A program made the translations under genes and the position numbers. A stretch of 64,000 nucleotides of DNA, taken from Girardinichthys multiradiatus. Taxonomy: Eukaryota > Chordata > Actinopteri > Cyprinodontiformes > Goodeidae. Under the pieces are notes generated by a model. The model did not search any database and was not told the origin of the DNA. It saw nothing but the letters and a program-made list of their open reading frames with translations. The stretch covers positions 17,384,442 through 17,448,441 of the forward strand of contig NC_061813.1 in the NCBI RefSeq assembly GCF_021462225.1. The letters are read 5' to 3'. Of this stretch, positions 45,901-58,900 are shown one piece after another; position 1 is the first letter of the stretch; every line of letters begins with the position of its first letter.

Positions 45901-48818
45901 ACCGGCATGTAGGTGTGCATGTGGTGAACAGATCAATGAATGTCAGGTAATCCCCCGCCGCCTCTGACACTGCTGAGAAGGAATTAGAGGTGAGTATCAT
46001 CCCATTAACACTTGTTCCGCCGCGCAACCTGACTTTCACTTTTCTCAGACTTTAACTTTAGGCTTATTCATCTCTGTTTGACTTAAACCTTCCATTTCCA
46101 GTAACTATTATTGTAGACCCTTAGATTGTTGTGTCTGCAATAACCCTACTGAGCGTATCCAGGGCTTTGCACATACAAATCCATACATATTACTATCAAC
46201 CCTCTTCCTGCCATCCTAATCTTTTGCTGACTTACTTGGCAAAGATACCAGAGATAGTGGAGGGCACAGGTAAGGGACAGAATGAGTAAAGGTGGAGCTA
46301 TACTTGTAATACCTCCATTGGGCAGCATTTCTCTTTGTTGTGTTTGTCAAATTCAAGACACTTTCAATCTCCTGCATCTCATGTTTTTTCCACCACTTGT
46401 GCAGATGAAAAATACACCAGCTGAATGAGTGCTTCGTGATTAAATGTTTTTAAAAAATACATTATGGATTTCCATGATGAGTAGGGTGCAAGTGAGCAGA
46501 GAATGCTAGTTATGCCTAAATTGTTAAATTAGGGTTATTAGACATTTAGTTAAGACAGATGAAGAAAAGCTAGGACTGAATTCAGACATCTTACATGAAA
46601 AAACTAAAAAGGTAAATGAAAGTACAAATACCTTATGAATTATAATATTTTCATTTGCTTGTGTTTTTCTGTATTCTTTACCATTTGATCTAAAAATAGT
46701 TTATTTTTCTGCCTCTTTACAGGTCATTGTGTTCTACCATCATCCTTCAGCACAAGGTATCCCAGTCATGTGGCCAGGCAATAAAATCCCTGCTCCTTGG
46801 GCAAACACCACAGAGCCCAACAAGCTTATACAGGTAGGACAACAACACAAACTCTTGCTTTGCTCCATTGCCCCCCACGTTAGGGTGATATAACTGTACA
46901 AACACAATTCTTTGTGTAAAAGAAAACATCAGGATAACAATCTGTTGGTGGAAAAAGGAAAACCACTCTTACAGGAGAATAAGAGCCCTGAGCTCACAAA
47001 CGATTTAACCAGGGAATGGTGAAATGAGAGTAAAGGTTATGTTTAGAAATGAGAAGTCAAAGTCCAGAACTAATCTAAAGAGATGTCATAGACAAACCTG
47101 AAATGAGAGGTTCTTCTGAATATATCGGATTTTCCTCTGTATAATATGTCTCATTTTGTTCATTGAGAATTACTTCTAATTTCTGGACTTAAAGCTTGTG
47201 TTTTGAATGTGGTAAATTAAATCTAAGAATGAGATAATTTTTTATAACTTGTTTACACTAAAATCAGAACAATTAGCCTCTTTTCGTCTTCATTGTGCCT
47301 TCGCAACTACACTGTTTTCTTTTCTTGCTGCATGCCTCCTTGCCTCGAAAAATTCTTACTCTACTTCCCTAAAATAAGCCTTTGTTGCCAACGTTTGCAG
47401 CACATCCTTGCATAACCACGCAAGCAACATTCATAAACTCATTCTCTTTCAAAACGTTTTTATTATTTCATTCAACTTTCTCTTAGTTCCTGGAAACTAC
47501 ATTAAAAGAAAGAAACAAACAGGGATCCTTCCATGTCACCCAGGCCATCCTCACTCCTACGGTCAACACTGTGGCCAAGGGTTTGGTCTGGGGGCTGCGT
47601 GATTACCTGGTAGAAAGGTAGGTGTCATGATTTAGAGGATTATTACTGTCTGAGGGCTTCTTTGGGTTGTGTTAGGTTTCGTGGTCGGGTTATTCTTCTA
47701 AACCTGACACATATTAACAAATTATATTAACCAGACACATTTATGTGAGTATTTTTTTGGTCTGGCATAAAGTCTTATCTTTGCACACTGTAATCTTGTA
47801 TCAAGTCATAAGTATATTTGTCTATGCATATGTTATAATACAAGGTACAGAGATTTAAGCATTTGCACATGTGAGAACTCTAAAAATAGATCTCAGGTTT
47901 CCTCGTGAAACCTTATTTTTGCTCATACTCATTTTCCAGGAATCTACATCCTCTAGCCTTTGCTTCCAGCTGAAACTACAACCAAAATCCTAACCCAGAG
48001 AAAATACTCCTCATACCTTCAGATAAAAGAAAGGACCAGCACATATTTTTTAGGGATATCAACCCAAATGGACTAGATGGAGACAGGAGGGGGTCTAATT
48101 TTGAACTTCTAAGGAAATAGGATTGCGTACCATGAGCAGATAAACACATAAGCTTCCAGGTTTTGTCCTGTGAGGCTCACACTGGGAAAAATATTTGGGT
48201 GTTTAAAGTGATACAGCCACTGCAAGCCTATCTCTGAATTTGTGTGCCTGGTAGGAATGAAAAAAGAAGGAATGCAGAGGAGTGACTCCAAGGCATCAGT
48301 GGTTGGAGCTGTAACTCACTGACAGACAGATACTCCCTTTTACTTTTTTTCTCTTTAGATTACTTTTCTATCACATTATTATATATTTCAGTAAACCAAC
48401 AGCAGTTTTAAATAAAGTTAGAAATGCAAATAACTGACCAGATTAGAGTTTTACAGTACAGTGGATATTACTATAATTTGTCAAGCACAAGTAACCTGAG
48501 CATGGTTGAATTAAGAAATTAGGTTATTGCTAGTTTCAAATTAAAGCAACTTTGGCACAGAAAAAAATTGCTTTAACATTGTTTTCTTTAAAAAGGTGCC
48601 TCTACTTTTGTCAATCTAGAAACCTGCCAGTCATAATGTCTTGGGTCCAGACTCAACGGCCAGGGAAGGATGGAGTCAACATCATCACTTCTGACTTTGT
48701 GGAGCTCACTGACTTTGCCAACATTGTGATTAAACTCAACAACGTGCTGCTGTCAGAGTCGGAATGCAAAACCAAGATGACACATGTCCCATGTTTGAAC
48801 AAAGGTTGGAAGGCGTAG
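42905..48818 (+). CDS. plcxd2: PI-PLC X domain-containing protein 2 (spliced, 8 coding exons)
   Basis: Member of the vertebrate PLCXD family, single-domain phospholipases C thought to hydrolyse phosphoinositides. Exons: 42905-43007, 43279-43415, 43546-43665, 45475-45528, 45615-45770, 46723-46833, 47487-47617 and 48620-48818; all phases match; 1011 nt, 336 aa. The X domain fills the protein: LAVPGSHDSF with catalytic His37, GIRYFDLRVSSKP with the metal/substrate Asp, and IYFIHGLFG with the second catalytic His114, then FLDFNHYYAM, FYHHP and NIITSDFVEL. It resembles PLCXD2 more than PLCXD3 or PLCXD1 (NLTFREQL, EIYFIHGLFG). No signal peptide is seen. The first ATG is chosen by position; the frame stays open upstream to a candidate acceptor at 42840, so the true N-terminus may be longer. 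The tail after ESECK is longer than in the human form I know. Confidence 0.92.
44050..45055 (+). pseudogene. Decayed Tc1-like transposase in a plcxd2 intron
   Basis: The plus strand keeps recognisable pieces of a common fish Tc1-type gene: 'gagcatcagaatgaggaaga', 'ggatttcagaacctgatgat', 'gagaatggtttaaaaaagag', 'ggtgcaatggtgtaggggat', 'gttgctgacca', 'gatctcaatccatcaga' and 'accaaaatctctgaggaat'. It ends 'gtgtatctaataaagtggcc', the terminal repeat. A large middle part is deleted and there are many stops and frameshifts. It sits in sense orientation in the intron before exon 4. Confidence 0.8.
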
Positions 48819-48835
48819 TTTATTCATCTTGTTTG

Positions 48836-48841
48836 AATAAA
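48836..48841 (+). terminator. plcxd2: Polyadenylation signal of plcxd2
   Basis: AATAAA lies 18 nt after the stop codon. If used, the 3' UTR would be only about 35-50 nt. Later signals could also serve. Confidence 0.5.
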
Positions 48842-49549
48842 ATTGCATTACTAATGCACATGACCTTATTGAATTTTAGCAGGATTTTCATATGGTTCAC
48901 AGTCAGCTCTTCTGCTACAGATCTTCAGTTTCTAAACAAATGATTCAAGTTAAATGCCAGGTTTACTGTCATTTTTAAGCCTTTAAATATTCCTGGAACT
49001 CTTCAGTTTTAGCTGCAGCCAATTCTTTTAGCCTAAATATTTTAAATACAGCAAAGAGGAGTTTGGGAAAGTAAGGATCAGTTCAGGGAAAACTGAGAGT
49101 GGTGTGAGAGAGTGATGACTCTATTTCTTGCAAGATGCGACAAATATTGCCACTATGAATATAAACTTCTACACAGATCAGCCATTTCACCAGTACTCTA
49201 CCTGTTACCAGTGTTATAATAATCATAGAACAGAAACATATAAACATCTGACATCTTCATACGTTAATTATCAAAATGGTATGTGAGATATATCATATAA
49301 AACAGATGCATTGGCACAGCATTAACAAACTTGTCCAGCTATAATAAAACAAAGTACATCCTTGTTTCATTTCTTTGGTTTTACTAGTTATAGTAAAATC
49401 GATCTAGTCCATATAAGGTTCTAAAATTATGTAAGCTGACCCCAAGTTAACAATGCATCCAACAATCTCCACCAAGTCTGTTTATTAAACAGAAACAAGG
49501 CTAAAATTAAAAAGGCACATGTGAAAAAATACCGCAATTAAAAGTAACT

Positions 49550-50030
49550 GTTTCTGTACGACAACATCAGTCCGGTATCATTTTGGAGAAAACTGTCAAC
49601 TTTCTATGTGCAACATTGCTACATTTCTGGCATAGAATAGTTTCCGCCAAACTTTAGTAGTGGAGTGATAGGAGGAGCTTCTGCTTACGCAATGACAGCA
49701 AGGTGACCAGATTCTGGGGCTGCAAAACAAGCTTAAGTTATCACTAGTCCACCATCATGCTTAAAAGCTGGTGTAAGGTGTTTGATTTGATAAATTTGCT
49801 GGGACATCCAGACTTGGAAACTTTGGCAGCTGATGTTAGATATTTTCCACTTGTGAATAATATTTCTCATAATACAATGCAAACTGCTAAAAGTGCCCGG
49901 CTTTAATACAGCTGGTCAAACTTGTTGATGATCCGTCAATTAAGTGAATTTCATCAGCAGCACCTGATTGTTACTTACCCTCCTAAATTCTAAAAAAGCT
50001 GCAAAGGAGGACTTATAAAGCATTTCTATT
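49550..50030 (-). mobile_element. Decayed DNA transposon (Tc1/mariner-type)
   Basis: The pieces 'ccaccatcatgcttaaaagc', 'atttgctgggacatccagac', 'ttttccacttgtgaataata' and 'cagcagcacctgattgttac' match, in antisense order, a dispersed fish DNA transposon with a Tc1-type transposase. Short and heavily deleted. Confidence 0.55.
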
Positions 50031-51097
50031 TAGGCTTTGTATGTATTTATTTATTTTAAAAAATGTTAAACCTGTTGATTGTGTCTGTTTAAAGATTACA
50101 AAAAGTTGAACCTAGTAATAACCACGTTGTAAATATACCTAAATACCAAAACCCCTACCACTGAAAAAGGGGTGCACTTCAGTAAAAGGTAATGAAAAGC
50201 CTAGTTTGGCTTTTTAATAATGAACTTTCTCAGCAATGCTGCTTTTAGTTAATTTTTTATTTATAGGTTTGGGCTAGGAGCCTACTGGGGCAGCTGTGTC
50301 TCAACATGAATTGCATTTAACAAGAGCTATAGACGGCGACACCTTAAGGGCATCAATTCTAAAAGGCTAAATATGTGTGGAACCTTTGCCACAATCCCCA
50401 CAAAACATATGCACCCATTCAAATAAACAGCTATACATTTTTAGTGTTATAGTTTGTTGGGTTTGATGCAGAAATAGAAGCAGTCTCTATTCAGAGGAAT
50501 GCTGGGAAAATCTTGAGTAACCTAAATATATAGCCATTAAATAATATATAAATCAAGGTATGCATGCTAACTGTAGAAACAGTGTTAACTGTATACTTGC
50601 ATCTGTCTTAGAGTTGTCTGCATCAGTATGTGTTCCTATTTGTGTATGTGTTTGTGCCTTGCAGGCTTAGTGTTTACTATGCATGCCATAGACAGCAGTG
50701 CTCTGAATTTCTGGAGTTTTATAGTTAGAAAAGGGGGGAAATGGGGAGCAAGATAGCAAAGAGTCTCTAATGTGGCAGAAATTATTTATATATGGAACAA
50801 GTGTGTGACAGAAGGGGAAGAATTCAAGTTGACCAAAGTTAAATATCTGAATGAAGCTTTATCCTCAGCAGCAGTGGCATCTAAAAGAGGACTATGATGA
50901 TTTTGTTTTCATATCTGCTTTGCCACTTCTCTTCACACCATAAGCTCACTTGTGCGAAACGGCCTGCTTCTGTCAAGGCCACATTGTTGACACTGTTCAG
51001 TGTGGTCACCGAGCACTATGAGGTCCATGATCACACTGAGACACAACCAGAGGCACTTTAATTGTGGAGTAATTACAAATACCATGGCAGACAAGTG

Positions 51098-51131
51098 GGA
51101 GAGCAGCAGCTGCAGCAGCAGCAGCAACAAA
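51098..51131. repeat. CAG-rich trinucleotide run
   Basis: About eleven CAG/CTG/CAA-type triplets (gcagcagctgcagcagcagc and on). Not inside a recognised exon. Confidence 0.8.
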
Positions 51132-52483
51132 CTAAACTGAAAGCATTCCTCTGTTGTTTAGATTGGTCCCCTCTCATTCTCCCTGTGTCCTACTTCACTG
51201 TATTCCAGCTGGCTTCCAGGGCTTCAAAGGAGAGAATGACAACGAAGGCAAGATCTGTATGTTTTTAATAAATAATAAGACTTGTTTGTGTGTGAACTTA
51301 TTTACTTGTCTGAGTTCTGTTAGTTTGCTGTTGTTTCTACTCAAAGTAGAGATTGTTGTCACATTGCCCTTTTTGCATTGCATGTCTGCTGTGTTTGGCA
51401 TTTATTTCCAACCACGTCTCATATCTCTCTCAATGAATCCAGAACTTCAGTCTCGTCCAGCTCTGCAGCACATTTCCAAACAGTCCAGTACAAACATCTT
51501 GCTTTGCATAAATCCTCAGCAGAGGTCTTTGTGACCAAACATGGTCGCAATTTTGCTATTAGCATTTCAGTGGCAGGATTATTGTCACAGTTAGTTTCAT
51601 GGTTTGTATGTGTTGAGAAGAGGAAACTGTGGTAGGAAAACCATCCTTAAACATGTCTCCCAGTTGGGTCTAAAGGTTTAACATTAAACAGATCAGTAAA
51701 CGTGGCATCAACTCATTTAACGCCTACTATTTCCGTTACATGCCTTAAAATACTGGAGTTAACCGGGTTATTAACATCTGTTACACACAAAATTGTCAGT
51801 ATTCCCTGACAGACTATAGTGACTGGGAGATTTATACATCTGTAAAAACAGCTCATGGTGTATTTTATGGCTATCTTTCCTCTAAATGAATTAAAGGTGA
51901 GTAAAGACAGACTAGGGCTGAATAAATCACGTGAAGAGGCTGCAAATTTTAGAAAATATGCCTTACTTTAACTGTGAGTTACAGTCAGTAAGTTTTACAG
52001 AACTATTTACTCTGACTTTATTTTGTAAAAGCATCGTGACTGAATATTTCCTCCCCATCATAAGATTTTACAGAAGGAGTTCCCCTGTACTAAACAAAAA
52101 TATCAAGCTATGAAAAACAGAGTCTGAGTTAATACACTATCTTGCCGCTTGGTAACTGTAACTGTAAACAAACCATTCATATGATGTTCTTAAAACAGGG
52201 AATTGGTTAATTATTTGTTTTAGTTATGCATTTCTTTCAGAATTATGGAGATAAATGACCATATTATACTCAAATCTCAAGTTATTTTACTCAATGGAAT
52301 ATTATTATGCGAACATTTTGTGTGACACTCGCATTGTTCTTATATTGGTTCTGATACCCATTTATGACCAAAATAACTCTAGATGATATCATGCTGTTAT
52401 ACATTATTTAATTGAGTCACATAACCACATTTCCCTACTGCAGACTATTGTAAAAATTGATGCATAGTGGGTGTGGAACGTCC

Positions 52484-52495
52484 CCAGTAGATGGC
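52484..52495 (+). promoter_or_regulatory. CTCF-like core motif
   Basis: CCAGTAGATGGC, a full match to CCASYAGRKGGC on the plus strand, about 3.5 kb upstream of the phldb2-like start. Confidence 0.35.
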
Positions 52496-55480
52496 ACCAA
52501 GGATGCGATTTAGGTTTAGTGTACTGGTACTGGTACTGGTACCGTGTCATCTAGCAAAATCTGGTGACTGCCGACTCTCACTCTTCTGAAGTGAGATTCA
52601 GGCTTTTCCTTTTTCAAGTAAATCATTAAGTTTTCTTGACTAAAACCCATTTTGTAGTTGTTTATTTTTAATAATTAGATGCAAATGACATCCCACTTTT
52701 TAATATTGAACCCATCCATCTGGTCTAGTGTCTTCAAAACCCTAAAAAATTAAAGGCATTTGGATGTGAATGTTCATAGGAAGTCACAATGTGTAAAAAA
52801 TGTACTGAATGAAATGGACACCTATGAATGGTTTCCCCTAACATAGGGAGACAATGTCCTTCCCAAAAAGGTCTAGATTTCCTGCACAACCTTTTGGAAA
52901 CACATGGGAACAGTGGAATTTCTTTTAGAAATGCCATCAGTTACCGTGAGACTCACTTAAACCCACAGCCTTTGGGATGATGTCACTGGGAAACTCTTGA
53001 TAGCGCTCATTTCTAGCCCATTAAGATGTGATTGTGTAAAGCGTTCTGGAAACACTCGGCGAGACAGAATGTTAAAAGGAACTGAAAGAAAGGTTCTGGT
53101 GGTAATAATCTGGTAACAGTTTGCTTCGTATCTTTCTCTTTGCATAAGTCTTCAAGCTTGTCTCAGTAAATAAAGCATAAGGCAGTTTCAAATAAATAAG
53201 CAATTGCACACAAATAAGTTTGATTCTGTAAGTCCAAAACCTTTCTGAGACCTTGTTTTGGCCATGTAATGCACTCATGCATCATGTAGTGCTAAAGAAG
53301 AGGAGTGAAGAAAGTAGAGAAGAACTTTTTCTTCTCGTTCATACATGAAGGGATCCATGAGAGCCACGTTAACTGCACATCACTTATTTCGGATGTGTTT
53401 GCAGAGTGTGTCTTTTCTTGCAGGCAAACCTTTCTTGAACTGACATTTTTACAGCAACACTTTTGTTTTACCACAAAAACACCTTTTGTATTGCACAACA
53501 GTTGATGTGTGAGCACAGCAGAAATCAAGTTCTTCATGCCTCAAAGTTGGTTTCAGTTACAACTACACATAAATCTTCCCTTTTGTTCAAAGCAGCTGCT
53601 TTTATGAAATGACAGCAAAAGAAGAAAAGATTGCCAAACAAAACAACGTATGAGGATTGATGTCATGTACTTGTTCCTCAGAAAGATGCATAACTGGACG
53701 TGTGGTTGAGAGCTTTTTTCAATTGCTCACATAACACGTGCAAAAACCAACCTACACCATTTGACACTTCTCCAGGCAAGCATTACATAGAGGGATATAC
53801 TGAGTCTCTGTAAACTTGATGATTGAACATGCTTCATTAACTGAATCTCTTTGTTTTTGTCCTGAGAAGCATGCCTTTATTTGCACCTTTGCGCACAAAA
53901 TTACACCTTCAAACGTTTAACTTGGCTACTTCTAAGGAAATCTATTCTTGAATTTCAAGTAGTGCTTAATAAAAAAAGAGTTATTTTTTTATAAATTGAT
54001 ACTGTTGTGCAATTCCCAGGTCTAAGTATAAAACCATTAATCCATACATTACAAATATCCAATCTTCTACCGTTTACTGAAGGACTGTGGCCTATAGCTT
54101 CTCTTGTTACAGCCTTGGGTCATTCTGCAAGGTCTGACATTTAAACCAACCATTTAAACCAGTCATTTACAGCTGGTTTACCAATAGGAATGGACTAGTA
54201 AGTGCAAGTAGGAATTAAGGCTTAGTTACAAGTGAACATCTGAGAAAACTTTGAGGTTGCAACTCTGACTAGGAAGGTCAAAGTTCACAGAGCAGTCTCA
54301 GTTCACTATGAAACATGGGGGCCACCCGTAGAAAGAGTAGTGAAAATTCTTGGGATAAACCATGTCACCACTTTAGTAAACCAGTGGGAAACATGATAGC
54401 ACAAAAGCCTTTATTTGGGAACATAATTCTTCGGTGTTGTTTTACTTAGAGCATGTGGCACAACAACAGTTGTGAACGAGTGTGATTCCCAGGTCAGAGC
54501 TTTGACTTAGGAGACATACAGTATTTACTGCACATTTCCTCTCTGGCTGTCAGGCTTCTGTAAGAACTGTAGAGACTTTAAGGAACAGCCAAGTCTGTTG
54601 CTGGATTTACACGCAACCATGAAATTAAAGACGATTACTGGTTGATCTGTATCAAATCACTGTGTGCATGACATGTTTTCCCAGCTAGGATATATACAAA
54701 TAAATTATTAAATTAGCTTTAATTTATGATCCAATTAAAATAACTTTTAAACTTTGAAGGGTTTCCTTATTAGTACAACGGATGCATTTGTTAACTTGTC
54801 TTCTTTATCTTGCCCCCCCATCACCAGGCTAGTGGGATGCCTTAGCAGTCAGAAAGTCCACTTATACCTTAGACCGGCTATGATGCCAAAACAGCAATAA
54901 AAGTGAGTCAGAGAGCTTATGTAATAAACATGGTCTCACAGTCCATCACGAGCCTAAAACTTAACAGCTTCAACTCCTCATTTACTATGTCTGAAGCCTG
55001 CTTCAACAAACATGCAATTAGCACATTAAGGTTTCCACTCCTTTTTAAGAGTAAACTCCTGACAGGCTACTGGAATACGATGCAAGGACATCTATTGTAC
55101 TCTCAACTTGTCTGCCAGAGAAGATCTGATATCCAACTCTTTAAAGCTGGTATTTTCTAGCATTTGATTTTGTGTTCACAGGAACATTTAATCTCTTTTT
55201 GAAAAACCACAAATCTTTGTAGCCGTTTGCCTTAATATGTTTAGTAAAGACAGAAGCCAAGTCCTGTAGAAAAAATTCCTTTGATTTTATGCTTTTTTTA
55301 AAAATATTCCTATTACGTGCAACTTCATCTGAATTTGTGTGGATCTTTAACCTAATTACTAATAAACTGTCTGCAGCATGAGAGCTGGATTATGTCCTGA
55401 CTGCAGTCCTGTTGTAATATGATTAGCTAAAACACTCCTATCTTGGTCTCTTATCTCCAGCTGCCAAACCAAGTAAGGGT

Positions 55481-55960
55481 GAAGGAATGCTCTTTCTGTC
55501 TGCCCTCCCCTTGTCTCCCACAACTACTTTGTGTGGCTCACGTTATTCTTTTTCAACCTTCTTCATTCATGGGAGGTCAAGTGTAGGTCTGTTAACACCT
55601 GCACATTATGCTCTCAGTGTGTGTGAGGCTGTAAGGAGGAGAGGAGAGGAGAGGAGAGACTCCCTCCCCTTGTTCCCTGTCCAACTCTGCTTCCAGCTGT
55701 TGCTGCATTCCTCTACACGTCGCGGTCGGCTCAGGCCGCCGGCCTATTTTTCTGACTTTTGCGGCTGTTTGTAACTTGCGCTGGAGTGTGTTAAAGTGAC
55801 AGCGGATTACAGGACTTTCCTTAGAAGTAAATAGCCGTGCATGTTGTTCCTGTTAGGAATGTGGGTGGCTGCCGTCAGGAGTATCACCACCACTAAAGGA
55901 GCAGAGGCTTAACATTTGTAGGACCCCAAGATCTTGGACCAATCGGTCTGTTTCTGCGCG
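55481..55960 (+). promoter_or_regulatory. phldb2: Putative promoter and 5' UTR of the phldb2-like gene
   Basis: GC content rises compared with the flanks. There is a GGAGA run at 55635-55660, a CG-bearing stretch (55715-55745), and then the first ATG at 55961. The frame open through 55487-55774 has no family match. The transcript start is not visible. Confidence 0.4.
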
Positions 55961-58900
55961 ATGACAGAAGTGGCCAAATGCGCGTCAGTAATGGTAAGAG
56001 AGAATTTATATGAGGAACACCAGTCATCACACTTTGTGAGAACTTTCCTGTTCAAAACCGCGAATTCAAAAAGTGTGCTTCTCCTGTATTAATAACTTTA
56101 TTAAGATTTTATTAAGTAATTATTTTACATGGATTTGAAATAAATAAATAAATGATGTCAAAATGAGAATTACATACTTCTACTACTTTTTTCAGTAGGA
56201 TTTCTGTTTACCTGTTCTTATTTCTTCAAATAAATATGGAAAAACATTTCATCCTCTTATTATCTTATTAACTATCTGGATTTAAACTATGTGCTCTGGA
56301 AGCCCACGTTTTTAAATTGAACTGATAAATAATCTGCTTTTAATGTCAAAAACTAAAATATTTAGGAAGTGATAAACAGCAAAAATGCACAAGTTATGCA
56401 GAGATTAGTTCTGTGATGTTAAATATGGCTTTTGTATCCAACATGATTTAATGTGCTTGTTAATAATCTATGTATTTTTATTTAGTTAAATTTGGTTCAG
56501 TTATGTTTCCTGGGAGCAATACAAGAAACCAATATTAAAACTGTTGCAGTCTTAACTTGGCCCTGTGTGTGTTATGGATGGGAAAAACTGCAGTGTCACA
56601 CACAAGCATATCTGGAAACCACTGCCTATACATTGTCTGTGTCTTTGTTAAATGTCTGTCATTTAGAAGAGTTTAAATAACATGGTAGTTAAGTGCACAG
56701 ATGTTTTGTCTGTGTTGGGTTTAGAAGTGATCTTTAGTGCCGTCAGACCAGTGGTGGTGCTTGAAACATTTCTTGTCAATCTGGTTTTCTTTTTAAATCT
56801 TGTTCTCTTGCTGTTATTTTTCTAGTCGGTATTGTCTTGTACATAATCAGAGGGGTCCTCATTCATTCTCCATTTTTCTTCTTTTCTTTTTGGCTTTAAA
56901 GTCAAACTTCAGCTCACCTCAAAAGTTTGAAATATATTGCAGTACTTTCCTCTACCGAACCGCTGTCCTTCCTTGTCTCTTGGTCATTTCCTGCCCCTTT
57001 GGAAAACAAACATCAGTTAATCCTCTGCATATGGCAGCAGAAGTTATCTTGGCTTTTCCGCAGGCCACGCACAGACATTCAAGATAGATTTCCTCTACCT
57101 TTGAGTCAGCTAGAACAACAATGCACTTTCTTTCCTGCAAGGATCTTGGACTTTTCCCAATCACTTAAGCGGTGTGAGAGAGTTTGACTCTGCAAACATT
57201 TGATTGTTTTTTTAGCAGAAGATCAAGGTCAGATTGTGGTAATCAGCTTTCAGACATTTGACCAAAACAGACACACTTGCCTTGAGCAATCCTACTACAT
57301 TAATGTTGTGGACACATTTTCACACACGCACACACACACGCACAGGGAGTTGGGAGTTTGGGACATATATTGAGGAGAAAAGTAACCATATTAAGGCCAA
57401 TGAATTGCTCAATATGAAGGATACTGAGACTGGCTCCATATTAAACAGCATCTCTGATACAATGCTGGCTTTGTCAGGTGGGAGGAGGAGGGGGTAACAC
57501 TGGAATGTAAGGGGAGGGGGCTTTATAACATACAGAAAGAGAAAATAAGAAAGACAGAGAGTCCAGTGCACACATCAAGAGAGAATGTTTTTTAAACACA
57601 TGAGACAACAACTAATATGAAACGTTAGACAGAGGGATAATTCTTTGTCCCTCTTTCATTTCTAAAGGTTAGTCAGTCTGAATTGTGAAGAGATTCCTTC
57701 CTTCAGCTAGTGGCCAAGATTAGCTATCTTAAACATCCAGACATACAAATGGAGTTAATCAAATATATAAATAAATAAGGCCAACAATGTGCTGTGTTTG
57801 AGATACATTGTCAGTTTAACAGTGAAGTTGATGTAAACTACACTGTCATTATTTTAAAAGCCAAATTCAGTCAACAACAATCAATCCATCCATCATCATC
57901 TGCTTATCTAAGATCAGTTCACAAGAGGGGAGCCCAGACGTCCCTATTGCCTGCAACATCTTCTAGCTCATGCTGGGGATGCCAAGAAATCTTCCAAACA
58001 AGATGAACCATAGTCCTTCCTAAAAGTCTTGTATCTGGGTTCTTGTTCTTTAACTATATCTCCTGACAGAGTTTGATCTTAAACGTTATACAGAGCAAGC
58101 TAAGAGCAAAGTAGAATTCCACACCCCATGCAGTGAACTAAAATATAACTGTGCCACTATGCTGGAAAAGATTACAAACCAGAGGCAATGAAATGTGTTA
58201 TGTTTTCAACGTATATTGTGGAAACCTAGACCTACTGCAGAAATTGAGCGTAACAGTGGTATAAATGGTGAATGGCAGAAAGTCATAACAGATGTAAAGG
58301 AAGAGGAAAATGATGAGAAAATGGACAGATATTGAAGGAAAATGATAATGATTTGCTTTTAAACATCCTCTAAAATGATATTTTTCTTTCACTTACCCTT
58401 TTTTGCATTGGTCTAGATATCTGGCTCTTTGTCTTAAGTTCTCTCTCCAGATGCGGGGCAAAAAGACCAAACTCAGGTGTTTCACAGATGGCATCAAAGA
58501 GGTTTTCAAGGGAACTGGGTCATAGACTGGTCATGGTAGAAACTATTTACAAGTTTCTTGCTCAAAAAAGCAAAAAACATGCAATGTCATGCTTTAGCTT
58601 ATCTTTTCAGGTCAGCCATGATGTTTTAATAACATGATGCAAACAAACTTAATGAAAAGGGTGGATATCTAGAAAGGGGCTTGACACAGCTCATTGCTCT
58701 GCTTTAACCAAAGCAAACAAGGTCGCAGACTTGTCCTGACCTGCCCTGGAAGGGCCTCACCTAGAGAAAGAAGGTAATTCTGGTCTGTGGGGAGAAACTA
58801 ATAAAGAGAAGGAACAAAAGACTAAAGAGCAGCTGTTTGCAAAAGACAGAGAGAAGGTGGAGCCAAGAGGCTGTGGCAGACAGGGAGGAAAATTGAATTT

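Larger units (their letters stand above)
48842..55480. other. Gene-poor interval between plcxd2 and the phldb2-like gene
   Basis: No exon recognised in about 6.6 kb. Contents noted: a decayed transposon (49550-50030), a CAG-rich run (51098-51131), ACTGGT tandem copies near 52522-52543, and a CTCF-like motif at 52484. The long chance frames here have no family resemblance. Confidence 0.5.

Noticed and set aside
50920..51534. Cluster of overlapping frames on both strands near the CAG run
   Set aside because: No conserved motif or splice-phase consistency; frames arise from the triplet run and AT-poor patches.
55487..55774. 95-codon plus-strand frame before the phldb2-like start
   Set aside because: Low-complexity composition with no family match; it lies in the likely promoter or 5' UTR.
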